Positions 28,890 through 38,866 of a stretch of DNA of 64,000 nucleotides are shown here, in pieces. The notes under the pieces were generated by a model that had not been told where the DNA came from, did not search any database, and saw only the letters and a program-made list of their open reading frames with translations. A program made the translations under genes and the position numbers. Numbering within the stretch: the first letter of the stretch is position 1; each line of letters begins with the position of its first letter. This stretch comes from Methylomarinum vadi (GTDB lineage Bacteria > Pseudomonadota > Gammaproteobacteria > Methylococcales > Methylomonadaceae): contig NZ_JPON01000001.1 of the NCBI RefSeq assembly GCF_000733935.1, positions 4,271,163 to 4,335,162 of the forward strand, in the 5' to 3' direction.

Positions 28890-30057
28890 CTACCTTGGCT
28901 TGTCCATATAGCTGTAATTGACGATCACGAGCCAGCTTTTCGAGGGAGTAAATTCGACTCTTTCCCAGGCGGCGATTTTGAAAATTTCGTGGTTGTCCTC
29001 GATGAAGGAATAATAGCCGATGCCGTCCTCGTCGGTCAGTGTCAGGTGGCCGAACGCCAGCAACGAGGGAGACTGCTGGTTTCGCGGGTCGAGAAACAAA
29101 TTGCTGCCCTGGTAACGGCTGTTTTTGTCGAATACGATCAAACCGTCGTTGGCCATGATCCAAATGTCGCGGGCATGAACGGGAATTTCCGCCGTCATCG
29201 GAAATAGTTCGGGCAAAACCCGTTCCGGCTGTATTTGCGCTTCCAGAAAATGGCTGATTTGCCCCTCTTGCATCACCGGTACGCGGAAATACACATTCAA
29301 GTGGCCATCCTGGGTTTCCGCCGTTGGCGCCGAAAATTCCTGCGCGCTGCTGCGCCAACCGGCCGAGGTGGCTGAAGATATGGCGCCGATCGGCTTGACC
29401 GAGAAGCGTTCGAATTTGGGATAGAGGCTTTGCAACTTGTCCAGGATAGGCTGGACGTTGCCCGGCTCGGCCAGGTTCAGTTTGCTTAATTGAGCGGCCG
29501 CGTTATGCAGATCCTCGAACAATTGCGACGTTCCTTGTTTGATTGCGGTCGCGACGACTTGCGCTTGTTTTTGCGCCGTTTCGCTGAACGTCGTGACGGT
29601 GGCCAAGGAGTTTTCGACCTGATGCTTCGCTTGTTTCATCGCCAACGCATAATGCACCGAGAAGCCGGCGCCAGCGAGGATGGCGGCTAATAGAGCCAGG
29701 CTCATGAATACCAGCGTTTTATTGCGGTTCAAGAAGCGGCGTAACAATTCCTGTCGACTGTAAGCGTAAATATTGACGACACGCCCGTCCCGAAAGGCTT
29801 TGAGCTGTTCGGCCATTTCCTGGGCATCGGCAAAGCGCAAATGCGGGTCTTTTTGCATAGCCTTGTTGCAGACCGCAACCAGTTCGGGAGGCGCCGTTTT
29901 TTCGTATTTGCCGGGGTTGGGGGAGGGCGCGTTGCCGGTGAGGTGCTTTGCTATCGTTTCCAGGCCCCCGCCGTAAGGCAGTCCGCCGGTCAACAGCCGG
30001 AACAGAATCACGCCGAGACTATAGACATCGCTCTGTTTACTAGCCTGGCCGCTTAAT
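28890..30057 (-). pseudogene. C-terminal part of a Ser/Thr protein kinase receptor, split by an IS
   Basis: This stretch continues the kinase frame from the downstream end of the 586-base insertion. It supplies the last part of the kinase domain (QSDVYSLGVILFRLLTG), a membrane helix (TLVFMSLALLAAILAGAGF) and an extracytoplasmic sensor domain resembling double-Cache domains (LVVN-type strands, GYYSFIEDNHEIFKIAAW). With the upstream part the gene would encode a 623 aa transmembrane kinase. On its own it has no promoter or start in the right place. An internal start at 30011 would lack the catalytic core. Confidence 0.8.
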
Positions 30058-30643
30058 TATCCATCATAAGGTTTAAACCACCGGCTTTAGCCGGTCAGCT
30101 TTAGCTGCGATAATTTGCCCAAGGAGGTGGCGATGGACTATAGATACGGCAGCCATACGGTTTACCAAATTGAGTATCATTTTGTTTGGGTTACGAAGTA
30201 TCGTTATAAAGTGCTGAAGGATGAAATAGCCGAACGAGTGAGAGACTTGGTGCGGCAGACATGCGAAGCCTTTGAGATACGGATTATCAAAGGTGTCGTG
30301 AGCAAAGATCATGTGCACATTTTGGTGAGTGCGCCGCCGACTATGGCCCCAAGCGAAATCATGAGGCGAATCAAGGGACGAACTTCGAGCTATCTGTTCG
30401 AAGAGTTCCCGCACTTGAAAAAGCGATATTGGGGTCGACATTTTTGAGCCCGCGGTTATTTTTGCGCCACAGTGGGGCAAATGACTGATGAGATGATAAA
30501 GCAATATTTGGAGCATCACTTTGAACCTAATCCAAACGATAATTTCAAGATGGAGCCCGACTAAGACGCGTCGTTTAGTCGACGCGTATCCGGACTTTCA
30601 GTCCGTTATTGGAACCCACCCGCTTGAGCGGGTGGTTGTTTAG
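30058..30643 (+). mobile_element. IS200/IS605-type element, copy 1, inserted in the kinase gene
   Basis: This 586-base element is repeated at 35836 and 47472. It has hairpins at both ends (ACCGGCTTTAGCCGGT at 30080-30095; CCACCCGCTTGAGCGGGTGG near the right end) and no target duplication, as expected for the single-strand IS200 mechanism. All copies lie directly after TTAAT. The boundaries are fixed to one base by frame restoration in the kinase gene: removal joins GAG CAA TTA AGC, giving the kinase APEQ motif. Shifting both ends by one base gives His in place of Gln. Confidence 0.92.
30133..30447 (+). pseudogene. tnpA: IS200-type transposase, copy 1, truncated by TGA
   Basis: The Y1-type transposase starts at the ATG (MDYRYGSHTVYQIEYHFVWV) after a strong AAGGAGG site. 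The HUH motif (KDHVHILVSAPP) is present. A TGA at 30445-30447 replaces the Trp codon found in copy 3 and stops the protein at 104 aa. The lost part, open to 30564, holds the catalytic tyrosine helix (MIKQYLEHH). This copy cannot make active transposase unless the TGA is read through. Confidence 0.9.
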
Positions 30644-31347
30644 TGCTCCGGCGCCATATAGTAGGGCGTGCCCAGGGTTTCGCTGCTCAGCGTGTCGTTG
30701 AGGGTATGGCGTTGATGCCTTTGGGCTTCCCGATAAAAATAGGTGTTGTCGCTGTCGGCGAGCATTTGCGCCAAACCCCAGTCCAGCACGATGGTTTCGC
30801 CGAATTCGCCGCGGATGATGTTGCTGGGTTTCAGGTCTCGATGAATGACGCCCTTGGCATGGGCATAGGCCAGCGTGTCACAGACATCGATCAAAACATC
30901 CAGTAGTTTGAGGCGTCGCGCCAACCGTTGGTCGGGGGCTTGTCTTTCACAGTCTTGCAACAAAGTTTCCAGGGTATCGCCCCTGACATAGCGCATGACA
31001 TAGTAGGGCTTGCCCTGCGCGCGCTCGCCCAGTTGGTAAATCGGGATGATGCCCGGATGCTCCAGTTTTCCGGTCAGTTTGGCTTCGTGCAGGAAGGTGT
31101 TTTTGATGTCCTCGTAACTGAAACCGGTTTCGGCCGGTGTTTGGCGGGAGTCCAGCAGTTCCTTGACGGCGACCCTGCGGCCGATAGTTTCATCGTAGCC
31201 CAATAAAACCCGGCCCATGCCGCCTTCGCCGACAATGCCCTCGATTTTCAGAAATTTCGTGAAAGCGCGGTCGTTATCGGCTGAATTACTCGCAGCTGGG
31301 GCAATGCGGGTGCGATCTTCGTCGGAAGAGTCCGGGGGGTTATTCAT
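30644..31347 (-). pseudogene. N-terminal part of a Ser/Thr protein kinase receptor, split by an IS
   Basis: This encodes residues 1-234 of a PknB-like kinase. Visible motifs are the glycine loop VGEGGMGRVLLGYD, the lysine in VAVKELL, HRDLKPSNI of the catalytic loop, DWG in place of DFG, and the activation segment end GTPYYMAPE. The frame then runs into the insertion and stops within three bases. The start overlaps the end of the upstream PEP-mutase-family gene by eight bases, so the two were translationally coupled. The truncated product would lack the C-lobe and the sensor. Confidence 0.85.
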
Positions 31348-32215
31348 CGCCTAACCGGTATCTGTTTTCCTCTTGGTAATAGTCGTCGAAGCCGACGATG
31401 TGGGTCAGTTTCTGGAAGTCCAATACCTCCGATGGCTGGCCGTTTTTTAACTGGTCCAGCGATTGTTGCATGGCCTTGATGGCGACATTTAACAAGGTCA
31501 GCGGATAAACGGCGATTTTATAACCCATCTCCTCGAGTTGCTGATGCGATAATAACGGCGTTTTGCCGTGTTCGATCAGATTGGCGACTTTATAGCCGGG
31601 TACGCGAGAACAATATTCGCGCATTTCATCGATACTTTCCGGCGCTTCGACAAAATTGATATCGGCGCCTAGGGCGTGAAATATTTGCGCGCGCTTGATC
31701 GCTTCTTCCAGGCCGTGGGTGCTGCGGGCATCGGTACGGGCCATGATCAGAATATCGGCGCCTTCGTTGCGGGCATCGATGGCGGCTTGAATGCGCATCG
31801 CCGCTTCGTCGCGACTGACGATAGCCTTGCCCTTGGTATGGCCGCAGCGTTTCGGGGCCACCTGGTCTTCCAGCATGATGCAGGCAAAGCCGGCCTGGGC
31901 GTAACCGTGTACCGTACGCTTGATATTGATGGCGTTGCCGAAGCCGGTATCGCCGTCGCCCCAAATCGGAATGGATACGGCGTCGCAAATATTCCGCCCT
32001 TGATCCAGTAATTCGGTGTAGGAAATCAGACCCGTATCAGGTTGCGCGAGCCGACTGGCGGAAACGGCGAAGCCGCTCATGAATGCGGTCTCGAACCCGG
32101 CCAGCTGGCACAGCTTGGCGGAAATCGCGTCGTGGCAACCGGGCATGACCAGCAAGCCTGGGCGATTCAATAATTCGCGTAATTTTTCTGCTGGCGTTTT
32201 TGTCGTGTGCGGCAT
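31340..32215 (-). CDS. Isocitrate lyase / PEP mutase family protein
   Basis: This 291 aa TIM-barrel enzyme carries the family signature KRCGH (in EDQVAPKRCGHTKGKAI) and the metal-binding segment WGDGDTGFGN. Related enzymes include methylisocitrate lyase (PrpB), oxaloacetate decarboxylase and phosphonopyruvate-type mutases. No prpC or prpD lies nearby, so a PrpB role is not supported; an oxaloacetate or related 2-oxoacid decarboxylase/lyase is possible. It overlaps the kinase gene by eight bases on the same strand. Confidence 0.85.
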   Translation of the reverse strand: MPHTTKTPAEKLRELLNRPGLLVMPGCHDAISAKLCQLAGFETAFMSGFAVSASRLAQPDTGLISYTELLDQGRNICDAVSIPIWGDGDTGFGNAINIKRTVHGYAQAGFACIMLEDQVAPKRCGHTKGKAIVSRDEAAMRIQAAIDARNEGADILIMARTDARSTHGLEEAIKRAQIFHALGADINFVEAPESIDEMREYCSRVPGYKVANLIEHGKTPLLSHQQLEEMGYKIAVYPLTLLNVAIKAMQQSLDQLKNGQPSEVLDFQKLTHIVGFDDYYQEENRYRLGDE

Positions 32216-32463
32216 GATTCGAAACTCGGAAAGCGGGACGTGATTTGCGTAATTTCCTCAGACTTAATCATGAATCTGGCGGATTTTCAAGAAAATTTCA
32301 AAATTGCGCCAGAAGCTAGTAGAATAATCCGTTTTCTTGACGAGGCTGGTGAATCCAGCGGTTTGGTCAACCTTTCCGGATTAAACCCGCGCGATTATTG
32401 AATCCGTTGCGGGTAGGGCGAGAGGTCGGCTTACAGTATGGTCAGTAAATTGGGGATGAGAAA
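32216..32463. other. Intergenic region before ilvB
   Basis: This 248-base gap separates the divergent PEP-mutase-family gene and ilvB. It must hold both promoters. A weak candidate is TTCAAA and TAGAAT 17 bases apart near 32297-32336. A six-base inverted repeat (ACCCGC near 32386, GCGGGT near 32409) could form a hairpin. I saw no Ile/Val-rich leader frame. Confidence 0.35.
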
Positions 32464-34200
32464 TTGGAACTCAGTGGCGGAGAGATAGTCGTTCAATGTC
32501 TTAAAGACGAAGGCGTGGAATATATTTTCGGTTACCCGGGTGGAGCGGTGCTGCATTTGTACGATGCGCTTTTCCACCAGGAAAACATAAAACATATTCT
32601 GGTCAGACACGAGCAGGCAGCGGCGCACGCGGCCGACGCTTATGCGCGCGCAACCGGCAAACCCGGCGTGGTGTTGGTGACGTCCGGTCCGGGCGCGACC
32701 AATGCCGTGACCGGTATTGCCACGGCCTACATGGATTCGATTCCGATGGTGATTATTTCCGGCCAGGTCCCTTCGCCGGTGATTGGCAGCGATGCCTTTC
32801 AGGAAGTCGATACGGTCGGTATTACCCGGCCTTGCGTCAAGCACAACTTTCTGGTCAAAGATGTCACGCAACTGGCCGAGACCATTAAGAAAGCCTTTTA
32901 TGTCGCCACGACCGGGCGACCCGGACCGGTTTTGGTCGATGTCCCAAAAGACATTACCGATCCAAACATCAAGGTGCCGTACAAGTATCCGAAAAAAATC
33001 TCGATGCGCTCCTATAATCCGGCGGTCAGCGGCCATAAGGGGCAGATCAAGAAGGCGGTGGATCTGTTGTTGTCGGCGCAACGGCCGATGATCTATTCCG
33101 GCGGCGGCGTGGTATTGGGCGAGGCGAGCAAGGAGTTGACCGAGCTGACGCGAATGCTCGGCTATCCGATCACTAACACCCTGATGGGACTGGGCGCCTA
33201 TCCCGCGACCGACAACCAATTCGTCGGCATGTTGGGGATGCACGGCACCTACGAAGCCAACATGGCGATGCACGAAAGCGACGTGATACTGGCGGTGGGC
33301 GCACGTTTCGACGACCGGGTGACCGGCAAGCTGGCCGAGTTTTGTCCGTATGCCAAGATTATCCATATCGATGTCGACCCGGCTTCCATTTCGAAGACGG
33401 TGATGGTGGATGTGCCCATCGTCGGGCAGGTGAAGCCGGTATTGGAGCAAATGATCGAGTTGATCAAGACCGGCAAGAAAAAACCGTCCAAGAGTGCCCT
33501 GGAGACCTGGTGGAACCATATCGAAAAATGGCGTTCGGTTAATTGTTTGGATTACGACCGGGAAAGCCGTGTCATTAAACCGCAATATGTGGTCGAACAG
33601 TTGTACGCGGTGACCAAGGGCGATGCTTATGTCACCTCCGATGTGGGCCAGCATCAAATGTATGCGGCGCAATATTATCATTTCGATAAACCGCGCCGTT
33701 GGATCAACTCCGGCGGCCTGGGCACCATGGGATTCGGGTTACCGGCGGCGATCGGCGTCAAGTTGGCGCATCCCGAGGCGGATGTGGCCTGCATTACCGG
33801 CGAGGCCAGCATTCAGATGTGCATTCAGGAGTTGTCGACCGCGTTGCAATACAAAACCCCGGTTAAAATCGTCAATCTGAATAACCGCTACATGGGCATG
33901 GTGCGGCAGTGGCAAGAATTTTCCTATGAAAGCCGTTATTCCCACTCCTACATGGATACCATACCTGACTTCGTCAAACTGTCCGAAGCCTATGGCCATG
34001 TTGGCATCCGTGTGGAAAAACCGGAAGATGTCAAAGGCGCACTCGAAGAGGCCTTTGCCTTGAAAGATCGCACGGTATTTTTGGATTTCATCACCGACCG
34101 CACCGAGAACGTTTATCCGATGATCGAGTCGGGCAAAGCGCATCACGACATGAAGCTAAGAATGGCACCGGGTACGCCGGTGGATAGGGAGTTATCATGA
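32464..34200 (+). CDS. ilvB: Acetolactate synthase large subunit
   Basis: The 578 aa thiamine-diphosphate enzyme makes acetolactate or acetohydroxybutyrate, the first common step of valine, leucine and isoleucine synthesis. The start is a TTG ([27 protein letters not shown]) preceded by GGGGATGAG. The catalytic Glu lies in [17 protein letters not shown]. The metal/ThDP motif reads [19 protein letters not shown] with [17 protein letters not shown] replaces the usual GDG or GEG. It overlaps the small subunit gene by four bases. Confidence 0.96.
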   Translation: MELSGGEIVVQCLKDEGVEYIFGYPGGAVLHLYDALFHQENIKHILVRHEQAAAHAADAYARATGKPGVVLVTSGPGATNAVTGIATAYMDSIPMVIISGQVPSPVIGSDAFQEVDTVGITRPCVKHNFLVKDVTQLAETIKKAFYVATTGRPGPVLVDVPKDITDPNIKVPYKYPKKISMRSYNPAVSGHKGQIKKAVDLLLSAQRPMIYSGGGVVLGEASKELTELTRMLGYPITNTLMGLGAYPATDNQFVGMLGMHGTYEANMAMHESDVILAVGARFDDRVTGKLAEFCPYAKIIHIDVDPASISKTVMVDVPIVGQVKPVLEQMIELIKTGKKKPSKSALETWWNHIEKWRSVNCLDYDRESRVIKPQYVVEQLYAVTKGDAYVTSDVGQHQMYAAQYYHFDKPRRWINSGGLGTMGFGLPAAIGVKLAHPEADVACITGEASIQMCIQELSTALQYKTPVKIVNLNNRYMGMVRQWQEFSYESRYSHSYMDTIPDFVKLSEAYGHVGIRVEKPEDVKGALEEAFALKDRTVFLDFITDRTENVYPMIESGKAHHDMKLRMAPGTPVDRELS

Positions 34201-34688
34201 GGCATATTATATCCATCCTGATAGAAAACGAAGCTGGGGCGTTATCCAGGGTAGCCGGCCTGTTTTCCGCACGCGGCTATAATATCGAGTCGTTGACCGT
34301 TGCGCCGACCGAGGATTCCAGCCTATCGCGCATGACCCTGGTGACGCGGGGCAATGACCAAATTATCGAACAGATCACCAAGCAATTGAACAAATTGGTC
34401 GATGTCGTCAAATTGATCGATCTAGCTGAGTCGGTGCATGTTGAGCGCGAACTGATGCTGGTGAAGATTAGAACAACCGATGCCACCCGCGAGGAAGTCA
34501 AGCGTATGGCGGATATCTTTCGCGGCAAGATCATCGATGTCACCGTCAACACGTTTGTCGTCGAAATGACAGGCCCTTCCGATAAGCTCGATGCCTTTAT
34601 CAAGGCATTGGCCGAAGACAGCATCATCGAAGTGGTGCGTTCTGGACCGACCGGCATTTCACGGGGCGAAAAAGGTTTACATCTATAA
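34197..34688 (+). CDS. ilvH: Acetolactate synthase small (regulatory) subunit
   Basis: This 163 aa subunit carries an N-terminal ACT domain ([33 protein letters not shown]) that binds valine for feedback inhibition, and the C-terminal ALS_SS domain ([21 protein letters not shown]). Its ATG overlaps the TGA of ilvB, which favours equal synthesis of both subunits. ilvC follows after 82 bases. Confidence 0.97.
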   Translation: MRHIISILIENEAGALSRVAGLFSARGYNIESLTVAPTEDSSLSRMTLVTRGNDQIIEQITKQLNKLVDVVKLIDLAESVHVERELMLVKIRTTDATREEVKRMADIFRGKIIDVTVNTFVVEMTGPSDKLDAFIKALAEDSIIEVVRSGPTGISRGEKGLHL

Positions 34689-34755
34689 GAAGCGGATTTG
34701 GTTTTAAGGCGTTAACAAAAACCACTCAATCCGGACTTTGAAATTTTAGCAATAG

Positions 34756-35787
<1,032 letters not shown>

Positions 35788-35795
35788 TAATTCCG

Positions 35796-35835
35796 TAGGA
35801 TGGGTTGCGCGATAGCGTAACCTATTGTTTTTAAT
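35796..35835. repeat. Left half of a palindromic intergenic repeat split by IS copy 2
   Basis: CGTAGGATGGGT at about 35795-35806 pairs with ACCCATCCTACG at about 36452-36463 across the IS copy. Before insertion the two halves would have formed a roughly 85-base intergenic palindrome of the kind scattered as REP-like elements in proteobacterial genomes. Confidence 0.6.
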
Positions 35836-36421
35836 TATCCATCATAAGGTTTAAACCACCGGCTTTAGCCGGTCAGCTTTAGCTGCGATAATTTGCCCAA
35901 GGAGGTGGCGATGGACTATAGATACGGCAGCCATACGGTTTACCAAATTGAGTATCATTTTGTTTGGGTTACGAAGTATCGTTATAAAGTGCTGAAGGAT
36001 GAAATAGCCGAACGAGTGAGAGACTTGGTGCGGCAGACATGCGAAGCCTTTGAGATACGGATTATCAAAGGTGTCGTGAGCAAAGATCATGTGCACATTT
36101 TGGTGAGTGCGCCGCCGACTATGGCCCCAAGCGAAATCATGAGGCGAATCAAGGGACGAACTTCGAGCTATCTGTTCGAAGAGTTCCCGCACTTGAAAAA
36201 GCGATATTGGGGTCGACATTTTTGAGCCCGCGGTTATTTTTGCGCCACAGTGGGGCAAATGACTGATGAGATGATAAAGCAATATTTGGAGCATCACTTT
36301 GAACCTAATCCAAACGATAATTTCAAGATGGAGCCCGACTAAGACGCGTCGTTTAGTCGACGCGTATCCGGACTTTCAGTCCGTTATTGGAACCCACCCG
36401 CTTGAGCGGGTGGTTGTTTAG
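35836..36421 (+). mobile_element. IS200/IS605-type element, copy 2
   Basis: This copy appears identical in all positions I compared to copy 1, including the TGA in the transposase. It lies after TTAAT, downstream of ilvC and upstream of pfp, and disrupts a palindromic repeat rather than a gene. Confidence 0.92.
35911..36225 (+). pseudogene. tnpA: IS200-type transposase, copy 2, truncated by TGA
   Basis: Same as copy 1: it starts at the ATG after AAGGAGG, keeps the HUH motif (DHVHILVS) and stops at a TGA (36223-36225) where copy 3 has TGG. The remaining frame to 36342, which carries the catalytic tyrosine, is otherwise intact. Confidence 0.9.
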
Positions 36422-36465
36422 TTGCTCGATGGGTAGCGGCGCGCGCCTCTACCCATCCTACGATT
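36422..36465. repeat. Right half of the palindromic intergenic repeat
   Basis: This half contains GATGGGTAGCGGCGCGCGCC and ends ACCCATCCTACG, the complement of the left half before the IS. It also has an internal stem (GGGTAG with CTACCC). Confidence 0.55.
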
Positions 36466-36495
36466 TTATAGTTAATTTCAAGAAATACATTCATC

Positions 36496-37725
36496 ATGAG
36501 TAAACCAAATAGAGTTGCGATTTTAACGGCGGGTGGTTTGGCACCCTGTTTGAACTCTGCCATCGGCAGCCTGATCGAGCGTTACAGCGAAATCGATCCG
36601 AGCATCGACATCATTTGTTACCGGGGCGGTTACAAAGGGCTGCTGAAAGGCGATTACTATCAAGTGACGCCGGAAATCCGCAGTAATGCCGGTTTGCTGC
36701 AACGTTTCGGCGGCTCCGCGATCGGTAACAGCCGGGTCAAGCTGACCAACGTCAAGGATTGCGTCAAACGCGGTCTGGTCAAAGAAGGCGAGGATCCGCA
36801 AAAAGTCGCCGCCGACCAGCTGGTTAAGGATGGCGTCGATGTGCTGCACACCATCGGCGGGGACGATACTAACACCGCGGCGGCCGATTTGGCGGCGTTC
36901 CTGGCCAAAAACGATTATGGTTTGACCGTGATCGGCCTGCCCAAAACTATCGACAACGATGTCTTCCCGATCAAACAATCCCTCGGTGCCTGGACCGCGG
37001 CAGAGCAGGGCGCGCACTACTTTCAAAACGTGGTCGCGGAAAACAACGCCAACCCGCGCATGTTGATCGTGCACGAGGTGATGGGACGTAACTGCGGCTG
37101 GCTGACGGCGGCGACCGCACTGGAATACCGTAAATTGCTGGATCGTTCCGAATGGCTGCCGGAGATCGGTTTGGATCGTGCCGCTTTCGAGGTCCACGGC
37201 GTATTCATTCCGGAAATGGAAATCGACCTGGCGGCCGAGGCCAAACGTCTACGCGAGGTAATGGATAAGGTAGACTGCGTCAATATCTTCATCTCCGAAG
37301 GTGCCGGCGTCGACGCGATCGTCGCCGAAATGCAGGCCCAAGGCCAGGAGGTTCCGCGCGATGCCTTTGGCCATATTAAACTGGACGCGGTCAATCCGGG
37401 TAAATGGTTCGCCGAGCAATTCTCCGAAATGATCGGAGCGGAAAAAACGCTGGTACAAAAGTCCGGTTATTTTTCTCGCGCTTCCGCGGCCAATGTCGAA
37501 GACATGCGATTGATCAAGTCTTGTGCCGATTTAGCGGTCGAATGCGCTTTCCGCCGCGAATCGGGTGTGATGGGGCATGACGAAGACAATAACAATGTCC
37601 TGCGCGCGATCGAGTTCCCGCGCATCAAGGGCGGCAAACCTTTCGATATCGATACCGATTGGTTTAGCCAAACGCTGGCCGAGATCGGACAGGCTAAAGG
37701 CGCCAAGGTGGAAGTCAGTCATTAA
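36496..37725 (+). CDS. pfp: Pyrophosphate-dependent 6-phosphofructokinase
   Basis: The 409 aa enzyme phosphorylates fructose 6-phosphate reversibly with PPi instead of ATP. The key signs are GGDDTNTAA, where the second Asp blocks ATP binding, and PKTIDND. VMGRNCGWLTAATALEYR is the substrate-binding segment. In methanotrophs this enzyme serves the ribulose monophosphate cycle and can also act on sedoheptulose phosphates. The soluble pyrophosphatase gene lies 9 kb away. A clear terminator follows. Confidence 0.94.
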   Translation: MSKPNRVAILTAGGLAPCLNSAIGSLIERYSEIDPSIDIICYRGGYKGLLKGDYYQVTPEIRSNAGLLQRFGGSAIGNSRVKLTNVKDCVKRGLVKEGEDPQKVAADQLVKDGVDVLHTIGGDDTNTAAADLAAFLAKNDYGLTVIGLPKTIDNDVFPIKQSLGAWTAAEQGAHYFQNVVAENNANPRMLIVHEVMGRNCGWLTAATALEYRKLLDRSEWLPEIGLDRAAFEVHGVFIPEMEIDLAAEAKRLREVMDKVDCVNIFISEGAGVDAIVAEMQAQGQEVPRDAFGHIKLDAVNPGKWFAEQFSEMIGAEKTLVQKSGYFSRASAANVEDMRLIKSCADLAVECAFRRESGVMGHDEDNNNVLRAIEFPRIKGGKPFDIDTDWFSQTLAEIGQAKGAKVEVSH

Positions 37726-37749
37726 TAACCGGTTTCCAATTTGCCTAAC

Positions 37750-37779
37750 AAAAAGCCCGTCATAACGATGGGCTTTTTT
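37750..37779 (+). terminator. Rho-independent terminator after pfp
   Basis: AAAAAGCCC and GGGCTTTTTT form a stem around an 11-base loop and end in six T residues, 24 bases after the pfp stop. Confidence 0.85.
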
Positions 37780-37868
37780 ATGTAACAAGAATTTCACTTT
37801 GCGCCGTCGGATAAACGGGTACAATGATTGCCTTCGTTTTATCGCTGCGCTTTGCAAAAAGAAAAGTC

Positions 37869-38615
37869 ATGAGTCAGAAAAAATCTACGGTTCGTCATCG
37901 CGGCATTTATCTTTTACCCAATCTGTTCACCACAGGCGCGATGTTTGCCGGGTTCTATGCGATTACCTCGGCGATTAACGGGCGTTTCGAGTCCGCCGCC
38001 GTGGCGATGTTCGTGGCGATGATCCTGGACGGCTTGGACGGGCGGGTGGCGCGTTTGACCAACACCCAGAGCGAGTTTGGCGTGCAGTACGATAGTTTGT
38101 CCGACATGGTTTCGTTTGGCGCGGCGCCGGCATTGGTCATGTACCTGTGGGCCTTCGGCAGTCTCGGTAAATTGGGTATGTTCGCGGCCTTCGTGCATAT
38201 GGCCGGTGGCGCCTTGAGGCTGGCGCGCTTCAATACCCAGGTGGAGGTCGCCGATAAACGCTATTTTCAAGGTTTGCCAAGTCCCGCGGCGGCGGCGATT
38301 CTGGCGGGCGGGCTTTGGATCAGTCTGGAATACGGTTATGACGTCGAGTCGATTAAATATCTGGTGTTGGTGACGACGATCATGACTGGCTTGTTGATGG
38401 TGAGTAATTTCCGCTATTCCAGTTTCAAGGAAATCGATCCGAAACGAAAAGTGCCGTTTGTCGTCGCCATCGCTATCATGTTAGGAATCGGCTTCATCAT
38501 GGCCCAGCCGCAAACGATGCTGTTCGTATTGGCGGTTGGATATGCCATTTCGGGTCCCGTCGTGACGTTGGTATTGAGAAGAAAATGGCATAATCGCAAG
38601 CACGAATCTTCGTAA
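37869..38615 (+). CDS. pssA: CDP-diacylglycerol--serine O-phosphatidyltransferase
   Basis: This 248 aa integral membrane enzyme makes phosphatidylserine, the precursor of phosphatidylethanolamine. The CDP-alcohol transferase motif (DGLDGRVARL followed by EFGVQYDSLSDMVSFG) is intact. There are about six to seven membrane segments. I chose the ATG at 37869 (MSQKKSTVRHRGIYLLPN) over an in-frame ATG 15 codons upstream because the extension is unlike the family. Confidence 0.94.
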   Translation: MSQKKSTVRHRGIYLLPNLFTTGAMFAGFYAITSAINGRFESAAVAMFVAMILDGLDGRVARLTNTQSEFGVQYDSLSDMVSFGAAPALVMYLWAFGSLGKLGMFAAFVHMAGGALRLARFNTQVEVADKRYFQGLPSPAAAAILAGGLWISLEYGYDVESIKYLVLVTTIMTGLLMVSNFRYSSFKEIDPKRKVPFVVAIAIMLGIGFIMAQPQTMLFVLAVGYAISGPVVTLVLRRKWHNRKHESS

Positions 38616-38667
38616 AGAATGAATCATTGCTTGTCGGACGTTCGGCAATGCAGTATAGTTAGGCGCT

Positions 38668-38778
38668 ATGAAATTCCCAATCACAGCAATCTCATCACCG
38701 TGTCCGGTATTGTCGTTTCTCGACAAGGGTTTGCTGCGCGTATTGCTTGGCCTGTCTCTAGGATTCCTGCTGCCCTGA
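38668..38778 (+). promoter_or_regulatory. Leu-rich leader peptide candidate upstream of leuA
   Basis: A 36-codon frame (ATG 38668, TGA 38776-38778) encodes a peptide with ten leucines, nine of them in the last 19 residues (LLRVLLGLSLGFLLP at the end). All leucine codon types except TTA occur, including the rare CTA. The stop overlaps a CCCTGAGGG palindrome. GGGGCTG (38779-38785) can pair with CAGCCCC (38828-38834), while the latter can instead form CAGCC/GGCTG with 38837-38841. Such alternatives are the mark of attenuation, but no T-tract follows, so control might act on leuA translation. The ribosome site is weak. Confidence 0.5.
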
Positions 38779-38866
38779 GGGGCTGCGAATCTAACTCTCT
38801 CTCAAAACAAAAAGAACCATTTTCTGTCAGCCCCAAGGCTGATGTTGCTTCATGAATGGAGTCGTC

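Noticed and set aside
30073..30519. Minus-strand frame opposite each IS200 copy
   Set aside because: It mirrors the transposase gene in all three copies and resembles no known accessory protein.
32207..32401. 64-codon frame before ilvB as a possible leader peptide
   Set aside because: It is not enriched in Ile, Val or Leu codons, overlaps the divergent gene start and has no ribosome site at its first codon.
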